Shown in pieces: positions 10,522 through 19,779 of a stretch of 64,000 bases of DNA (positions within the stretch are counted from its first letter, which is position 1; every line of letters starts with the position of its first letter). A program made the position numbers and the translations under genes. This DNA comes from Sulfitobacter sp. SK011 (GTDB lineage Bacteria; Pseudomonadota; Alphaproteobacteria; Rhodobacterales; Rhodobacteraceae): contig NZ_CP025803.1 of assembly GCF_003352065.1 (NCBI RefSeq), positions 4,022,001 to 4,086,000 on the forward strand, given 5' to 3'. Below the pieces are notes generated by a model. It did not search any database, was not told the DNA's origin, and saw only the letters and a program-made list of their open reading frames with translations.

Positions 10522-10768
10522 GATCGCTCCTTGTTTTCACACAACATAGAACCGCGCACAGGCCGGTTCCTGCCCGCGCAGCACGCGCCGCCGCCTTTGC
10601 GCATAAACCTCTCGGATCGGATGCGACGTAGATTGCAGCCTCGTGATAGGCGCGCGTGCAAAACGGTGCGGCGCACTGCAGATCCAGCATTTTCGCAACT
10701 CCGCGCAGTTTCGCTGCCACAAAAGCATTCTGGTCGACTGACCTGGAAGGCTTGTCATGCTCTGTCAT
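10490..10768 (-). CDS. Small cysteine-rich hypothetical protein
   Basis: A possible 92-residue protein starting at an ATG that follows GAGG by five bases. It has a helical start ('DQNAFVAAKLRGVAKML') and several cysteines ('LQCAAPFCTRAYH', 'GLCAVLCC'). I do not recognise it. It overlaps the start of the L,D-transpeptidase gene by 32 bases, which is unusual but possible. Competing open frames on both strands over the same stretch weaken the call. If real, it would be the first gene of the transpeptidase operon. Confidence 0.35.
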   Translation of the reverse strand: MTEHDKPSRSVDQNAFVAAKLRGVAKMLDLQCAAPFCTRAYHEAAIYVASDPRGLCAKAAARAARAGTGLCAVLCCVKTRSDHAQSLFSMVN

Positions 10769-10939
10769 GTGGGCCTCGTGCATCTTGAAGGGCTGACAGC
10801 AGTCTAGGTCCGTTCCCCGAACCGCCATTGATCAGTGTCAAGATGCCGCGGCTGCTTGCGATGCATCACTAACAGGCCGTAAAAAGGCAACGTCGTGGTG
10901 GGTTTCTGGGCGTTCACCATGACCACGTGATTCAGGATA

Positions 10940-11269
10940 TCAGCCCGAAAGCAATGCTTTTTGAACCGTCTCATCCCACCCTAAATAGAACCTGCCTTGG
11001 TCACGTATCACCGGGCGGGCCATCACCTTGGGTTGGGCCGATATCTGTGCCTCTGCCTCTGAATTTTTCAGCCAGTTATTAAGCGCACGGTAGTCGTTTG
11101 ATTTTCGATCCACCAACCGATCCCCGAATTCTGTTATGAGGTCAGCCAGTTCTGCCTCACTCAGAGGGTCGGCCCGGACATCACGGAAGCTGACGTCCCT
11201 GCCCTCAGCCTCCAGTGCCTTGAGGGCCTTTTGGCAAATTGCGCAGGTGCTCAAACCATAGATCATCAT
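10940..11269 (-). CDS. ArsC/Spx family protein
   Basis: A 109-residue thioredoxin-fold protein of the arsenate reductase/Spx family. The N-terminal motif 'MIYGLSTCAICQKALKAL' carries a CxxC. The centre has 'SFRDVRADPLSEAELADLI', and the C-terminal part has 'NNWLKNSEAEAQI' and 'VMARPVIRDQGRFYLGWDE', where the Arg-Pro is conserved in this family. Members are either glutaredoxin-dependent arsenate reductases or uncharacterised YffB/Spx-like proteins. The CxxC and short length favour the latter group. AAGGGAG precedes the ATG at 11269. No ars genes are nearby, so arsenate reduction should not be assumed. Confidence 0.8.
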   Translation of the reverse strand: MMIYGLSTCAICQKALKALEAEGRDVSFRDVRADPLSEAELADLITEFGDRLVDRKSNDYRALNNWLKNSEAEAQISAQPKVMARPVIRDQGRFYLGWDETVQKALLSG

Positions 11270-11941
11270 ATCGCAATCTCCCTTCACCATGATCTTGCAA
11301 TCTCGTTCATCAACCGCACCAACGCAACCATTTCGGTCCCTTGTGAAAGCCCAGTTGTTCCCAGAGTTCAAGCAATGTGGAGATTCAGTTGTCTCTGCAA
11401 GGACGTGTTCGCCATCGCTGGACGGGTGACAACATCCGCAGCCGCAAATCTGCGGATGTGTCTTTCCCATCGTGAACCGAATCCAGCGCAGCAGGCCCAA
11501 GGCCATTGGCTCCGAATTGCGGGATCTGAAATTGGAAAGCCGGAATTTCCGGGCGAGATGTTGCCTTATCGGGCAAAGCGCCCAAGCGGTTTGCAGCCGG
11601 ACAGGTTTTTTTCCGCAATTTGCCGCTTACGGCTGATCAAATCCGGCCAGTTTAAGCTTGCGAATGACAGGTTCCGGGCGCGGCGTTGACCCCAATCCGA
11701 GCATCGGTAACGTGGCGAATGTCAGCTGGACAGTACTTGGTCCGGTTGCGGATTGTGCTGCTAACCTATTGTGGTAGCGCAATAAAAGAACTGATCCTGC
11801 TGGGGGGTCTACCATGAATGCTCTGGTTCGACGTCGGACCGGAACCGGGAAACCTATGCCGGTTCGCAGGTGGCGTTGGGGCAGACAAATTGAAACCTAC
11901 CGGGCAGCCAAATGGCGGTCTCTAAATAAAGGAATGACACT
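11270..11941. other. Gene-poor stretch upstream of CAP protein
   Basis: About 670 bases. Open frames exist on both strands (for example 11231-11689 plus and 11385-11618 minus), but they lack ribosome sites and recognisable protein features. No promoter is confidently visible for the gene at 11942. The stretch is long enough for regulatory DNA of the secretion cluster. Confidence 0.4.
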
Positions 11942-13123
11942 ATGTCAGTCGCTAACAATCTCGAAATACAGATGCTTCAGCTTATCAACTCCGAAAGGGC
12001 AACCGCTGGGTTGGCACCCCTGACTTTTGCGGACAAGCTCAATGATTCAAGCGAGGATCATAGCAGCTGGATGATCGATGCGGACAATTTCTCACATACT
12101 GGCAAGGGAGGATCGAGCGCGCAGGACCGGATGGCCGACGCCGGATACAAATTCGAAGGTAACTGGAGTTCCGGTGAAAACATCGCCTTTCAAAGCGAAC
12201 GCGGGGAGCCGGGACTGTCCGATGATGTCGTGGACCTTCACAACGGACTGATGAATAGCCCCGGCCACCGGGCGAACATCCTGAATCCTGACTTCAAGCA
12301 AATCGGCATTGGAATCGAACGTGGCGATTTCACCGACAACGGATCAACTTTTGACTCGGTCTTTGTGACGCAAAACTTTGCTGCCAGTGATGCGGACAAT
12401 ACGGCGACACCGGATTCGGTCACTCCGGCACCGGATCCGGTCACTCCAACATCCGGTGATGACATGCCGGGCAACGACGAAGTCGCCGACACTGATCAAC
12501 CCACCGAAGGCGAAACTGTCGACACACCTGTCGAAGACGTGGTGGACGTGACTGATCCGGGCGAAGGTGGTGACAATGATGTCCCTGCCGACGAAGACGT
12601 GGTCGGCGCTGGCAACACCGACGAAGACTCAGACAAGCCAGATCAGGAAGATGTCGTTGGCGAAGACGACGCGCCCAAGGAGGGTGACACCGTTGCAGAA
12701 GACGACACCGAAATGCCTGTCGAAGACGACACAGTTGCAGAAGAGGGTGGCGATACGCCTGCGGACAACGAGGTAACAGATGTTGTCGATACCGATGACA
12801 CACCGTCGGACGGCGATACAGATGACGTCACGGACGATGACGACATGCTGGCCGCCGACGGGTGCGGCTTTGATTTCGGCGATATCTTTACGAACTTTGA
12901 CGGCAGTGAGTTCCTGATCAGCATCGACGCCGACGATTGGGTCAAGGCAGAAGGCCCTGATGATGCGGAGATGGTGAGCACCGTCGTCAACGCGGACGAA
13001 ACCAGTGACAGCGATGCGGGGGCCTGTGCGTTCGACATGGATACGTTCCTGCAGCAGATCAACGACATGTTCGACGGCTGCTCACAGACGCAGGCTGACA
13101 CCACACACGATGAAATGGCCTAG
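11942..13123 (+). CDS. CAP-domain protein, putative T1SS substrate
   Basis: A 393-residue protein with a CAP (SCP/PR-1) domain at about 6-150 ('MLQLINSERATAGLAPL', 'DHSSWMIDADNFSHTG', 'GYKFEGNWSSGENIAF', 'MNSPGHRANILNPDFKQIG'). A very acidic, low-complexity middle follows (about 155-300, repeated Val-Glu/Ala-Asp-Asp and Asp-Thr units). The C-terminal region has three spaced cysteines and 'FDFGDIFTNFDGSEFLISI'. There is no N-terminal signal peptide, so Sec export is unlikely. A type I secretion ATPase and HlyD adaptor lie directly downstream, so the protein is probably their cargo, with the C-terminus as secretion signal; this is inference. Acidic stretches often bind calcium, but no RTX nonapeptides are seen. 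Function outside the cell is unknown. Confidence 0.85.
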   Translation: MSVANNLEIQMLQLINSERATAGLAPLTFADKLNDSSEDHSSWMIDADNFSHTGKGGSSAQDRMADAGYKFEGNWSSGENIAFQSERGEPGLSDDVVDLHNGLMNSPGHRANILNPDFKQIGIGIERGDFTDNGSTFDSVFVTQNFAASDADNTATPDSVTPAPDPVTPTSGDDMPGNDEVADTDQPTEGETVDTPVEDVVDVTDPGEGGDNDVPADEDVVGAGNTDEDSDKPDQEDVVGEDDAPKEGDTVAEDDTEMPVEDDTVAEEGGDTPADNEVTDVVDTDDTPSDGDTDDVTDDDDMLAADGCGFDFGDIFTNFDGSEFLISIDADDWVKAEGPDDAEMVSTVVNADETSDSDAGACAFDMDTFLQQINDMFDGCSQTQADTTHDEMA

Positions 13124-13180
13124 GGCTATGGATTGGCGCCCCTTTTTGGCTCTGACCGAACTGGATGCCACCTGATCTGG

Positions 13181-13216
13181 CCCGCTCCCCGGCGCATTAC
13201 CGCGCCGGGGAGCGGG
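13181..13216 (+). terminator. Strong hairpin between CAP gene and transporter
   Basis: Perfect 15-base arms CCCGCTCCCCGGCGC (13181-13195) and GCGCCGGGGAGCGGG (13202-13216) with a 6-base loop, followed by CAAATTTT. The stem is very stable and lies between the secreted-protein gene and its transporter genes. It would reduce read-through, so that substrate is made in excess over the transporter. Confidence 0.8.
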
Positions 13217-13274
13217 CAAATTTTCCTATGGCAGTTCAGCGGAGTGCAGGAAATCACACCGCGAAAGGAAGCAC

Positions 13275-15005
13275 ATGACCAAGAAACATCAAGGGCTGCG
13301 CGAGCTGAAATTAGCATGGCATTCAGGCATCAGCCTGTTGATCCCAATCTTTATTTTCAGTGTTTTCACCAATCTGCTTTTGCTGACCGGTCCTCTGTTC
13401 ATGCTGCAGATTTATGATCGGGTGCTTGCGTCGCGATCAGAAGAAACGCTCTTGGCGCTGTTTCTGCTGGTCGGGATGCTCTACCTTTTCCTTGGCTTGC
13501 TCGACTATGCCCGCGGGCGCGTGCTTGTCCGGTTCGCGTCACGGTTTCAGGTGCTGCTGGATGAACGGGTCTTCGGCGCGGTGCTCAAATCCTCGGGCGC
13601 GGGCGGGCAGACCGGTCAAAAGTCGCATGGGCTGAGGCATCTTGAAACGGTGCAGAAATTGCTGTCCTCACCCGCGATGCTGTCGATTTTTGACCTACCG
13701 TGGGCACCCTTGTTCATATTCGCCATCTTCGTTTTTCACCCGACACTTGGATGGATTGCTGTCGCCGGCGCATTGGTTCTGGCCACCTTTACCATGCTCA
13801 ACAACCGACTGACGCGGACCCGCGCGGAAGAGGCACAATCAACCTCGCTTGCCGCGCACGGGCTTGCCGATACGGCCTCAACTCACGCGCGGCTCATCCT
13901 TGCACAGGGCATGGACGTTTCGATCCGGCGGCGCTGGCAAGAGCTTCGGGGCCGCGCATTGGCGACGGCGGCGAAATCAAGCGACTGGTCCGGCCTATTT
14001 ACGGCTTCGACGAAATCTTTCCGGTTGTTCCTGCAATCGGCGATCCTTGCGGCAGGCGCACTTTTAACCCTGCGCGGAGAACTGTCCGCCGGGGCCATCG
14101 TTGCCAGTTCGATCCTCATGGGCCGCGCGCTTGCCCCAATCGAGCAGATCCTGGGGCAATGGCAAATAATCCAGCACGCCAGCGCCAGTTGGCGGCTGCT
14201 TGCCGAACTTTTGAACGATCACCCGGTAGAGCCGGACAAGCTGGTACTTGGTCGTCCCACGGCAAGCCTGGCAGCCCGTGGCATCACCGTCCACCCGCCG
14301 TTGTCACGAACAGCGACCCTAAAGCAGATCAGTTTTGATCTTGGGCCGGGTCAGATCCTTGGCGTCGTCGGCAAAAGCGGGGCTGGCAAGTCAACGCTTG
14401 CTGAAATGATCGTGGGGCTACAACGTCCCACCGCCGGAGAACTGCGGATCGGTGGCGCAGCGACGCGGCAGTTCCGGCAGGGCGATCTGGCCAGTTATAT
14501 CGGATACCTGCCGCAGAACGTGACGTTGTTCGACGGAACAGTCGCCGAAAATATCGCACGGATGGAAGTCGAACCCGACAGCGACAAGGTCATTGCCGCC
14601 GCCAAGAAGGCCAATGCCCATGATTTCATATTGGAGCTTCCAGATGGATATCAGACGCGGATTTCCTATATCGAGGGCCGCATTTCTGGCGGGCAACGCC
14701 AGCGGATCGCTCTGGCGCGCGCGCTCTACAACGATCCTGTTCTGCTCATTCTGGATGAACCAAACTCTTCACTTGATGCTGAGGGCTCTCTCGCTCTCAA
14801 TCAGGCGATGCGGGAATTCAGGGCCGACAACCGCGCCGTCGTCATAATGACGCATCGCCCGCAGGCTCTGTCGACTTGCGACCGGCTGATCGTTCTTGAC
14901 GAAGGACGCATTGTTGCCTCTGGCCCGCGTGACGACATCCTAAAGAAATTGCTGCGAAAAGCAGACACAACACAGAAACTTTTACCTATGGCGGTGGCAA
15001 AATGA
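13275..15005 (+). CDS. Type I secretion ABC permease/ATPase
   Basis: A 576-residue fused membrane and ATPase subunit of the PrtD type, without a C39 peptidase domain. Membrane helices fill about residues 20-300 ('LLIPIFIFSVFTNLLLLTG', 'LFLLVGMLYLFLGLLDYARG'). The ATPase domain has Walker A 'GVVGKSGAGKST' (about 362-374), the signature 'ISGGQRQRIALARAL' (about 470) and Walker B 'VLLILDEPNSSLD' (about 488). It drives export of an unfolded protein from cytoplasm to outside in one step together with HlyD and an outer-membrane TolC. AAGGAAG precedes the ATG. It overlaps the HlyD gene by four bases. No TolC gene lies in this window. Confidence 0.92.
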   Translation: MTKKHQGLRELKLAWHSGISLLIPIFIFSVFTNLLLLTGPLFMLQIYDRVLASRSEETLLALFLLVGMLYLFLGLLDYARGRVLVRFASRFQVLLDERVFGAVLKSSGAGGQTGQKSHGLRHLETVQKLLSSPAMLSIFDLPWAPLFIFAIFVFHPTLGWIAVAGALVLATFTMLNNRLTRTRAEEAQSTSLAAHGLADTASTHARLILAQGMDVSIRRRWQELRGRALATAAKSSDWSGLFTASTKSFRLFLQSAILAAGALLTLRGELSAGAIVASSILMGRALAPIEQILGQWQIIQHASASWRLLAELLNDHPVEPDKLVLGRPTASLAARGITVHPPLSRTATLKQISFDLGPGQILGVVGKSGAGKSTLAEMIVGLQRPTAGELRIGGAATRQFRQGDLASYIGYLPQNVTLFDGTVAENIARMEVEPDSDKVIAAAKKANAHDFILELPDGYQTRISYIEGRISGGQRQRIALARALYNDPVLLILDEPNSSLDAEGSLALNQAMREFRADNRAVVIMTHRPQALSTCDRLIVLDEGRIVASGPRDDILKKLLRKADTTQKLLPMAVAK

Positions 15006-16312
15006 GACCAGCAGAAATCAAGAGCGCATGGCGCGCCAGACTGCCTCTGGCGATTGGATATGTAACGCTGGCTTTGCTGATCGGCATGGTGTGGGTTTGG
15101 GGAATTCAATCCAGAATTGCCGGGGCGGTCGTGTCCTCAGGTGTGATCGAGGTCGAAACCCACCGGCAGGTGATCCAGCATCCGACTGGCGGCGTTGTCG
15201 GTGAAATCCTTACCCGCGACGGGGACCGGATTGAGGCCGGCGATGTTCTGATCCGGCTTGACGACAAACTGATCCGCTCCGAACTGACAGTCATCGAAAA
15301 CCAACTGCTTGAAGCTATGGCCCACAAGGCCCGGCTGGTGGCCGAGCGGGACGGTACTGATACGATCACCCTTCCAGACGACCTGCAGCAACTGGCTGCA
15401 AAAACGCCCGACTCAGCCTCTCAAATCGAAGGCCAACAACGCCTGTTTGAAGAGCGCAGCGCGGCGCTTGTGACCGAAAAGCAGCTAATCGCCGAGCAGA
15501 TCGCGCAGATCCGCAACCAGATCACCGGAACAGAAGCGCAATTAGAGGCCTTGTCAGAACAAAACAATCTGCTCTCAGAGGAGCTGGGGAATGCGCAAAA
15601 TCTGCTCAACAAGAAGCTGGTCGAATCTTCTCGTGTTTCGCGGTTGAAGAGCGAAACCGCCGGACTGACCGGTCAGGTTGGGCAGCTTCAGGCGCAGGTC
15701 GCCCAACTTAACGGCGAGATCGCGAAGCTGATGATCGAAAAGCTGAAACTGCAAAACCAGCGCCGCGAAGAAGCTGTCGAAAATCTGCGAGAACTTGCAC
15801 CACAGGAGGTTGAGCTGGCCGAGCGGCGCTTTTCAAAACTCGAAACGCTGTCACGGATGGACATTCGTTCGCCCGTCAGCGGCATAGTCTACGGATCGAC
15901 GGTCTTTGCTCTGAAATCCGTCATTCAGCCCGCAGAACCGATCATGTACGTGATCCCGATGGAACATAAACTGATCGTTTCCGCCCGCATTGATGCCGCG
16001 AGCATTGATCAGGTCCGTGTTGGGCAGGACGTCTCGCTGCGGTTCTCGGCGTTCAACCAACGCTCGACCCCCGAAGTCCGTGGCCACGTGACAACGGTAT
16101 CGGCCGATGTGTTCACCGACGACGCAACTGGAAAGGACTATTATGAGGCGATCGTGGCCCCAGAGCAGGATGATCTGAAGACGCTGGGAAACAAGGACAT
16201 CGTGCCCGGTATGCCGGTTCAGGTATTTGTGCAAACCGAAGAGCGGACGCCGCTGAGCTATCTTACCAAGCCGCTGACCGATTACTTCACCAAGGCGTTT
16301 CGTGAAAGTTGA
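15002..16312 (+). CDS. HlyD-type membrane fusion protein
   Basis: A 436-residue periplasmic adaptor. It has a single N-terminal membrane anchor (about 15-37), a lipoyl-like half 'GVIEVETHRQVIQHPTGGVV', long coiled-coil stretches (about 130-285, rich in Gln, Glu and Leu) and the C-terminal 'LSRMDIRSPVSGIVYGSTV' and beta-barrel region that closes the lipoyl fold. This is the standard plan of the HlyD/PrtE adaptors that link the inner-membrane ATPase to TolC. Its start overlaps the ATPase stop (ATGA), so the two are co-translated. Together with the upstream CAP protein they form a complete secretion unit apart from TolC. Confidence 0.92.
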   Translation: MRPAEIKSAWRARLPLAIGYVTLALLIGMVWVWGIQSRIAGAVVSSGVIEVETHRQVIQHPTGGVVGEILTRDGDRIEAGDVLIRLDDKLIRSELTVIENQLLEAMAHKARLVAERDGTDTITLPDDLQQLAAKTPDSASQIEGQQRLFEERSAALVTEKQLIAEQIAQIRNQITGTEAQLEALSEQNNLLSEELGNAQNLLNKKLVESSRVSRLKSETAGLTGQVGQLQAQVAQLNGEIAKLMIEKLKLQNQRREEAVENLRELAPQEVELAERRFSKLETLSRMDIRSPVSGIVYGSTVFALKSVIQPAEPIMYVIPMEHKLIVSARIDAASIDQVRVGQDVSLRFSAFNQRSTPEVRGHVTTVSADVFTDDATGKDYYEAIVAPEQDDLKTLGNKDIVPGMPVQVFVQTEERTPLSYLTKPLTDYFTKAFRES

Positions 16313-16674
16313 TCCGAGCCGATCCGCAAGTTGATGCCTGCACTCTAGAAATTAGCCTTTGGTTGCAGGGGAACTCACATTCCACACCTTGAAATGGCAT
16401 GACAGCAGCCCCGAACGCCGGCGAAGTAGAAGGCCGATGTTCATCAAAAAGCCATGGCCCCTGCCTGAATACGATACATTTTAAGGCATTCGAGCCCAAT
16501 CCGCCTGGCCTTATTGCGACCTCGGCTCTTAAATCAGTTGCTGCGGTTTCTGCTGGCAGCCCACACTCAGACAAGATGTCTCGACAGTGCAGCTGCCTTG
16601 CTGATGCTCAGTCAGACTCCTAACATCGGAGTCTGGAGTGCTGATTGCCTCCGCAATTCGAGGACAAAACAAGC
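16313..16674. other. Intergenic region with one inverted repeat
   Basis: No convincing gene. It holds an 8-base inverted repeat, CAGACTCC (16613-16620) and GGAGTCTG (16628-16635), with a 7-base loop. The repeat lies 39 bases before the next start and has no T-run after it, so an operator or leader hairpin is more likely than a terminator. Confidence 0.4.
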
Positions 16675-19600
16675 ATGGATAAGAGCCTTTTTCAGTTCAT
16701 CTGGAAATATTCAAAGCGCGATCAGCTTGTCTTGCTGGGCGTTACTCTGCTGACGTTCCCCTTGCTTTATGTTTCATTGGAATTGCCCAAGCGGATCATT
16801 AATGACGCAATCGGCGGGTCCGGCAACGATGTAACGGTGCTGGGCATTACGCTGAGCCAGATCCAATTCTTGATGGTGCTTTGCATTGGCTTCTTGCTGG
16901 CTGTGCTGGCGAACGGGCTTCTTAAAATGAAGCTGAACACCATGAAAGGTGTGCTGGCAGAACGCCTGCTTCGACGGTTTCGATTTCAGCTTCTGACGCG
17001 CCTCCTGCGGTTTCCGCGCCCGTTTTTTCGCACAACCAGCCAGGGTGAATTGGTATCGATGGTGACATCCGAAGCAGAGCCCATGGGCGGCCTCATGGGG
17101 GATATGCTGTCGCAGCCGGTGTTTCAGGCCGGGCAGATGATGACCATTCTGGTATTCCTGTTTGCACAGAGCTTCTGGTTCGGTTTGGCATCCGTCGCGT
17201 TGATCCCCCTGCAAGCCTGGATCATCCCAAAGCTGCAGCGCCAGATCAACCAACTCAACAAGGCCAGGATTCAGGAAGTGCGCAGACTGGCCGCCGACAT
17301 TGGTGAGACCGCTGTCGGAGTGAGCGATATTCGGACCAACGGCGGACTTCGTCATAGGATGTCATTGTTTTCGGACCGGTTGGGAAGCCTGTTTGGCATT
17401 CGGCTGGAGATCTACCAAAAGAAGTTCTTCATGAAGTTCCTGAACAACTTCATCAACCAATTGACCCCGTTCTTTTTCTATTCGGTCGGCGGATATCTTG
17501 CGATCACAGGGCAGATTACCGTGGGCGCGCTTGTTGCTGCATTGGCGGCGTACAAGGATTTGTCGTCGCCCTGGAAAGAGCTTCTCGCCTATTACAACCA
17601 GACACAGGATATGGCGCTGCGCTGGGAAGTTGTTACTGAAAAATTCGCCCCCAAGACTTTGGTCGATGACGCATTGTTTGAGGGTGCACCCGACACATTC
17701 CCCGACCTGAAAGGCGACATAGAATTAGATGATGTGACGGTGTTTGATGATGAGGGGCACCCGGTTTTGGAAGATATCAATCTCGTGATTCCTCAGGGCG
17801 CACGCGTTGCCATAAAGACGAATAGTGAAACCGCGGCTTTGGCCTTTGCAGATGTTCTGACGCGAGAGGTTATTCCCCACCGTGGAAAAGTGCGGATCGC
17901 CGGGCATGAATTGAATGAACTACATCAGGCTGTGGTCGCCAACAGCATCGGGTACGCCCATTCAAAACCCCAGATATTTCAGGGGACGCTTGGCGAAAAC
18001 CTGTTGATGCCGTTCAAAAGCGCGCCTGCTGCTGCCCTTGAAACAGCCTATGCCGTGGTGCGCCGCCAAGAAGAATCCGCGCGCTCAGGCAACAGTGTCG
18101 ATCCGTTCGACGTCGATTGGGTTGATCCCAAACTTGCCGGATTTGAAACGTCCGACGATATCCGCGAATGGTGGTTTCAACTTGTCGAGGCCATGGGCAT
18201 CGATGATTTTATGGTGCGACGCGCGCTCCGATCCCGTCTTGAACCAGACGCGCAGCCTGAGCTTGTCGATGCAATTGTGAAGATGCGGCCAGAGATTGCC
18301 CGCCGCCTCAGCAAGGCCGGGCTCGACGACATAGTGTATGCTTTTGATCCCGAAAAATTCAATCCGGTTTCTCCGCTGGCAAGCAATCTTTTATATGCGT
18401 TGCCCACTCGGTTTTTGACGCAGGAAACGCTGTCAAAAGAAGCCGGCTTTGTCGAAATGTTGGCAGAAAACGGGATTGTGGATGAACTTGCGCAGATCTC
18501 GGTCGGTGTCATTGAAGGGCTGACAGCGACCTTTGGTAATGACGGCACCGATCATCCGCTGTTTCGGCGTCTCAATATGGACGATGAATTGTATCATCGC
18601 CTTAGTGCCATAACGACAAAACGGCGCGAGGTTGGGGATGCAGGTTTGCCGCCTGACGATTTCGCGTTGATGCTGACGGTGCCATTTGCGTTTTCGGCAG
18701 AACAGATCGGCCCCGCTTTCAGCGCGTCTTTCAAAGAACGTGTTCTGGAAATCAGAAAGCACAAAGCCCAACAGATCGTGGCGGAACTTGACGGGATGTT
18801 TGAAACCATCGACCCGCTGAAATACATCCCGGTGATGTCCGTTCTTGGCAATGCGATCTTTGGTCGAGTCTCAAGCATGGCCGGGGCGCGGGAAAAACAG
18901 GTTGAAGACATCGCCGTCGAAGTGCTGAACGAGAATGGGGTCAGGCGACTGGCCGCTCAATCAGTTTTTGACCTCGTGACCTCGCAAGGCGGGGAAAATC
19001 TGCCAGCGGTATTTCGTGAGCGGATCGCCTTTAGCCGTGCCGGGATCAAGAAACCGGATATTCTGATCCTGGGGAATGCGCTGGCCAGCCATGATGAAAA
19101 TGCACGTTCGCAGATGCGTGATCGGATCAGCGATCTGATGCCTGATACGACGAAAATATTCATTGAAAGAGAATTCCTAAATCCCGAAGCTTATGACTTG
19201 ATCGTAGAGATCAAGGACGGCCGGATCGACGGTGGCGCACGCGACGAAGACCCCGGCGATGAAGATGCGCGGCAAGACCTGAATCGCAAGTTGCGAATTG
19301 TGGCTCAGACCGAACTTTTTGCTGGTCTCGACCAAAAACAACAACGATTGCTCGCCTTTAGCAGCCAATGGTACAAGACCAAAGCTGGACAAGTGATCTT
19401 TGAGGCTCAGCAAGACGCAGACGCGGCGTATTTGTGCGTAAAGGGTTTGGCAGGGTTGTATTGGCCTGACGCGGAAAGTCAGAACATTCTTATTTCAGAA
19501 ATCAAACCCGGACGGTTGATCGGTGATCTGGCTGTGATTCAAAATCAAAAACGCCCCCTGAACCTGATAGCTATCGAAGACAGTGTGTTTCTGCGGATCG

Positions 19601-19779
19601 GTGCCAACGAACTATTGGCTGTCATTGAGAACGACGCCGCAGTAGCGACGAGCCTGCTGCGCTCCGTTGCCAATCACCTGATGGGTGCCGCAGATAACCT
19701 GCGCGCAACTCGGGCCTTTGCGGTCGAGCGCGGGTTGGATTTGTCTGAACTGGACGCAAGGCAGACGGAAAACAGTTAA
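16675..19779 (+). CDS. Degenerate ABC transporter protein with cNMP domain
   Basis: A protein of about 1034 residues (start ATG with GAGGA 10 bases upstream). Residues about 1-330 are an ABC-exporter-type membrane domain. The ATPase-like domain starts near 350 ('LEDINLVIPQGARVAIKTN'), but the Walker A lysine motif is missing ('VAIKTNSETAALAFADVL'). The late half ('ERIAFSRAGIKKPDILILGN') lacks a normal LSGGQ and the Walker B Asp-Glu. About 330 residues are inserted between these halves. The C-terminus (about 890-1010) resembles a cyclic-nucleotide-binding domain ('LFAGLDQKQQRLLAFSSQWY', 'GRLIGDLAVIQNQKRPLNLI'). It therefore probably does not hydrolyse ATP as usual, and may be a regulated or partner-dependent membrane protein. 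It follows the type I secretion genes but is 360 bases away. Confidence 0.75.
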   Translation: MDKSLFQFIWKYSKRDQLVLLGVTLLTFPLLYVSLELPKRIINDAIGGSGNDVTVLGITLSQIQFLMVLCIGFLLAVLANGLLKMKLNTMKGVLAERLLRRFRFQLLTRLLRFPRPFFRTTSQGELVSMVTSEAEPMGGLMGDMLSQPVFQAGQMMTILVFLFAQSFWFGLASVALIPLQAWIIPKLQRQINQLNKARIQEVRRLAADIGETAVGVSDIRTNGGLRHRMSLFSDRLGSLFGIRLEIYQKKFFMKFLNNFINQLTPFFFYSVGGYLAITGQITVGALVAALAAYKDLSSPWKELLAYYNQTQDMALRWEVVTEKFAPKTLVDDALFEGAPDTFPDLKGDIELDDVTVFDDEGHPVLEDINLVIPQGARVAIKTNSETAALAFADVLTREVIPHRGKVRIAGHELNELHQAVVANSIGYAHSKPQIFQGTLGENLLMPFKSAPAAALETAYAVVRRQEESARSGNSVDPFDVDWVDPKLAGFETSDDIREWWFQLVEAMGIDDFMVRRALRSRLEPDAQPELVDAIVKMRPEIARRLSKAGLDDIVYAFDPEKFNPVSPLASNLLYALPTRFLTQETLSKEAGFVEMLAENGIVDELAQISVGVIEGLTATFGNDGTDHPLFRRLNMDDELYHRLSAITTKRREVGDAGLPPDDFALMLTVPFAFSAEQIGPAFSASFKERVLEIRKHKAQQIVAELDGMFETIDPLKYIPVMSVLGNAIFGRVSSMAGAREKQVEDIAVEVLNENGVRRLAAQSVFDLVTSQGGENLPAVFRERIAFSRAGIKKPDILILGNALASHDENARSQMRDRISDLMPDTTKIFIEREFLNPEAYDLIVEIKDGRIDGGARDEDPGDEDARQDLNRKLRIVAQTELFAGLDQKQQRLLAFSSQWYKTKAGQVIFEAQQDADAAYLCVKGLAGLYWPDAESQNILISEIKPGRLIGDLAVIQNQKRPLNLIAIEDSVFLRIGANELLAVIENDAAVATSLLRSVANHLMGAADNLRATRAFAVERGLDLSELDARQTENS

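Noticed and set aside
11231-11689. Plus-strand open frame of 152 codons
   Set aside because: Overlaps the start of the ArsC/Spx-like gene on the other strand, has no ribosome site and an implausible protein composition.
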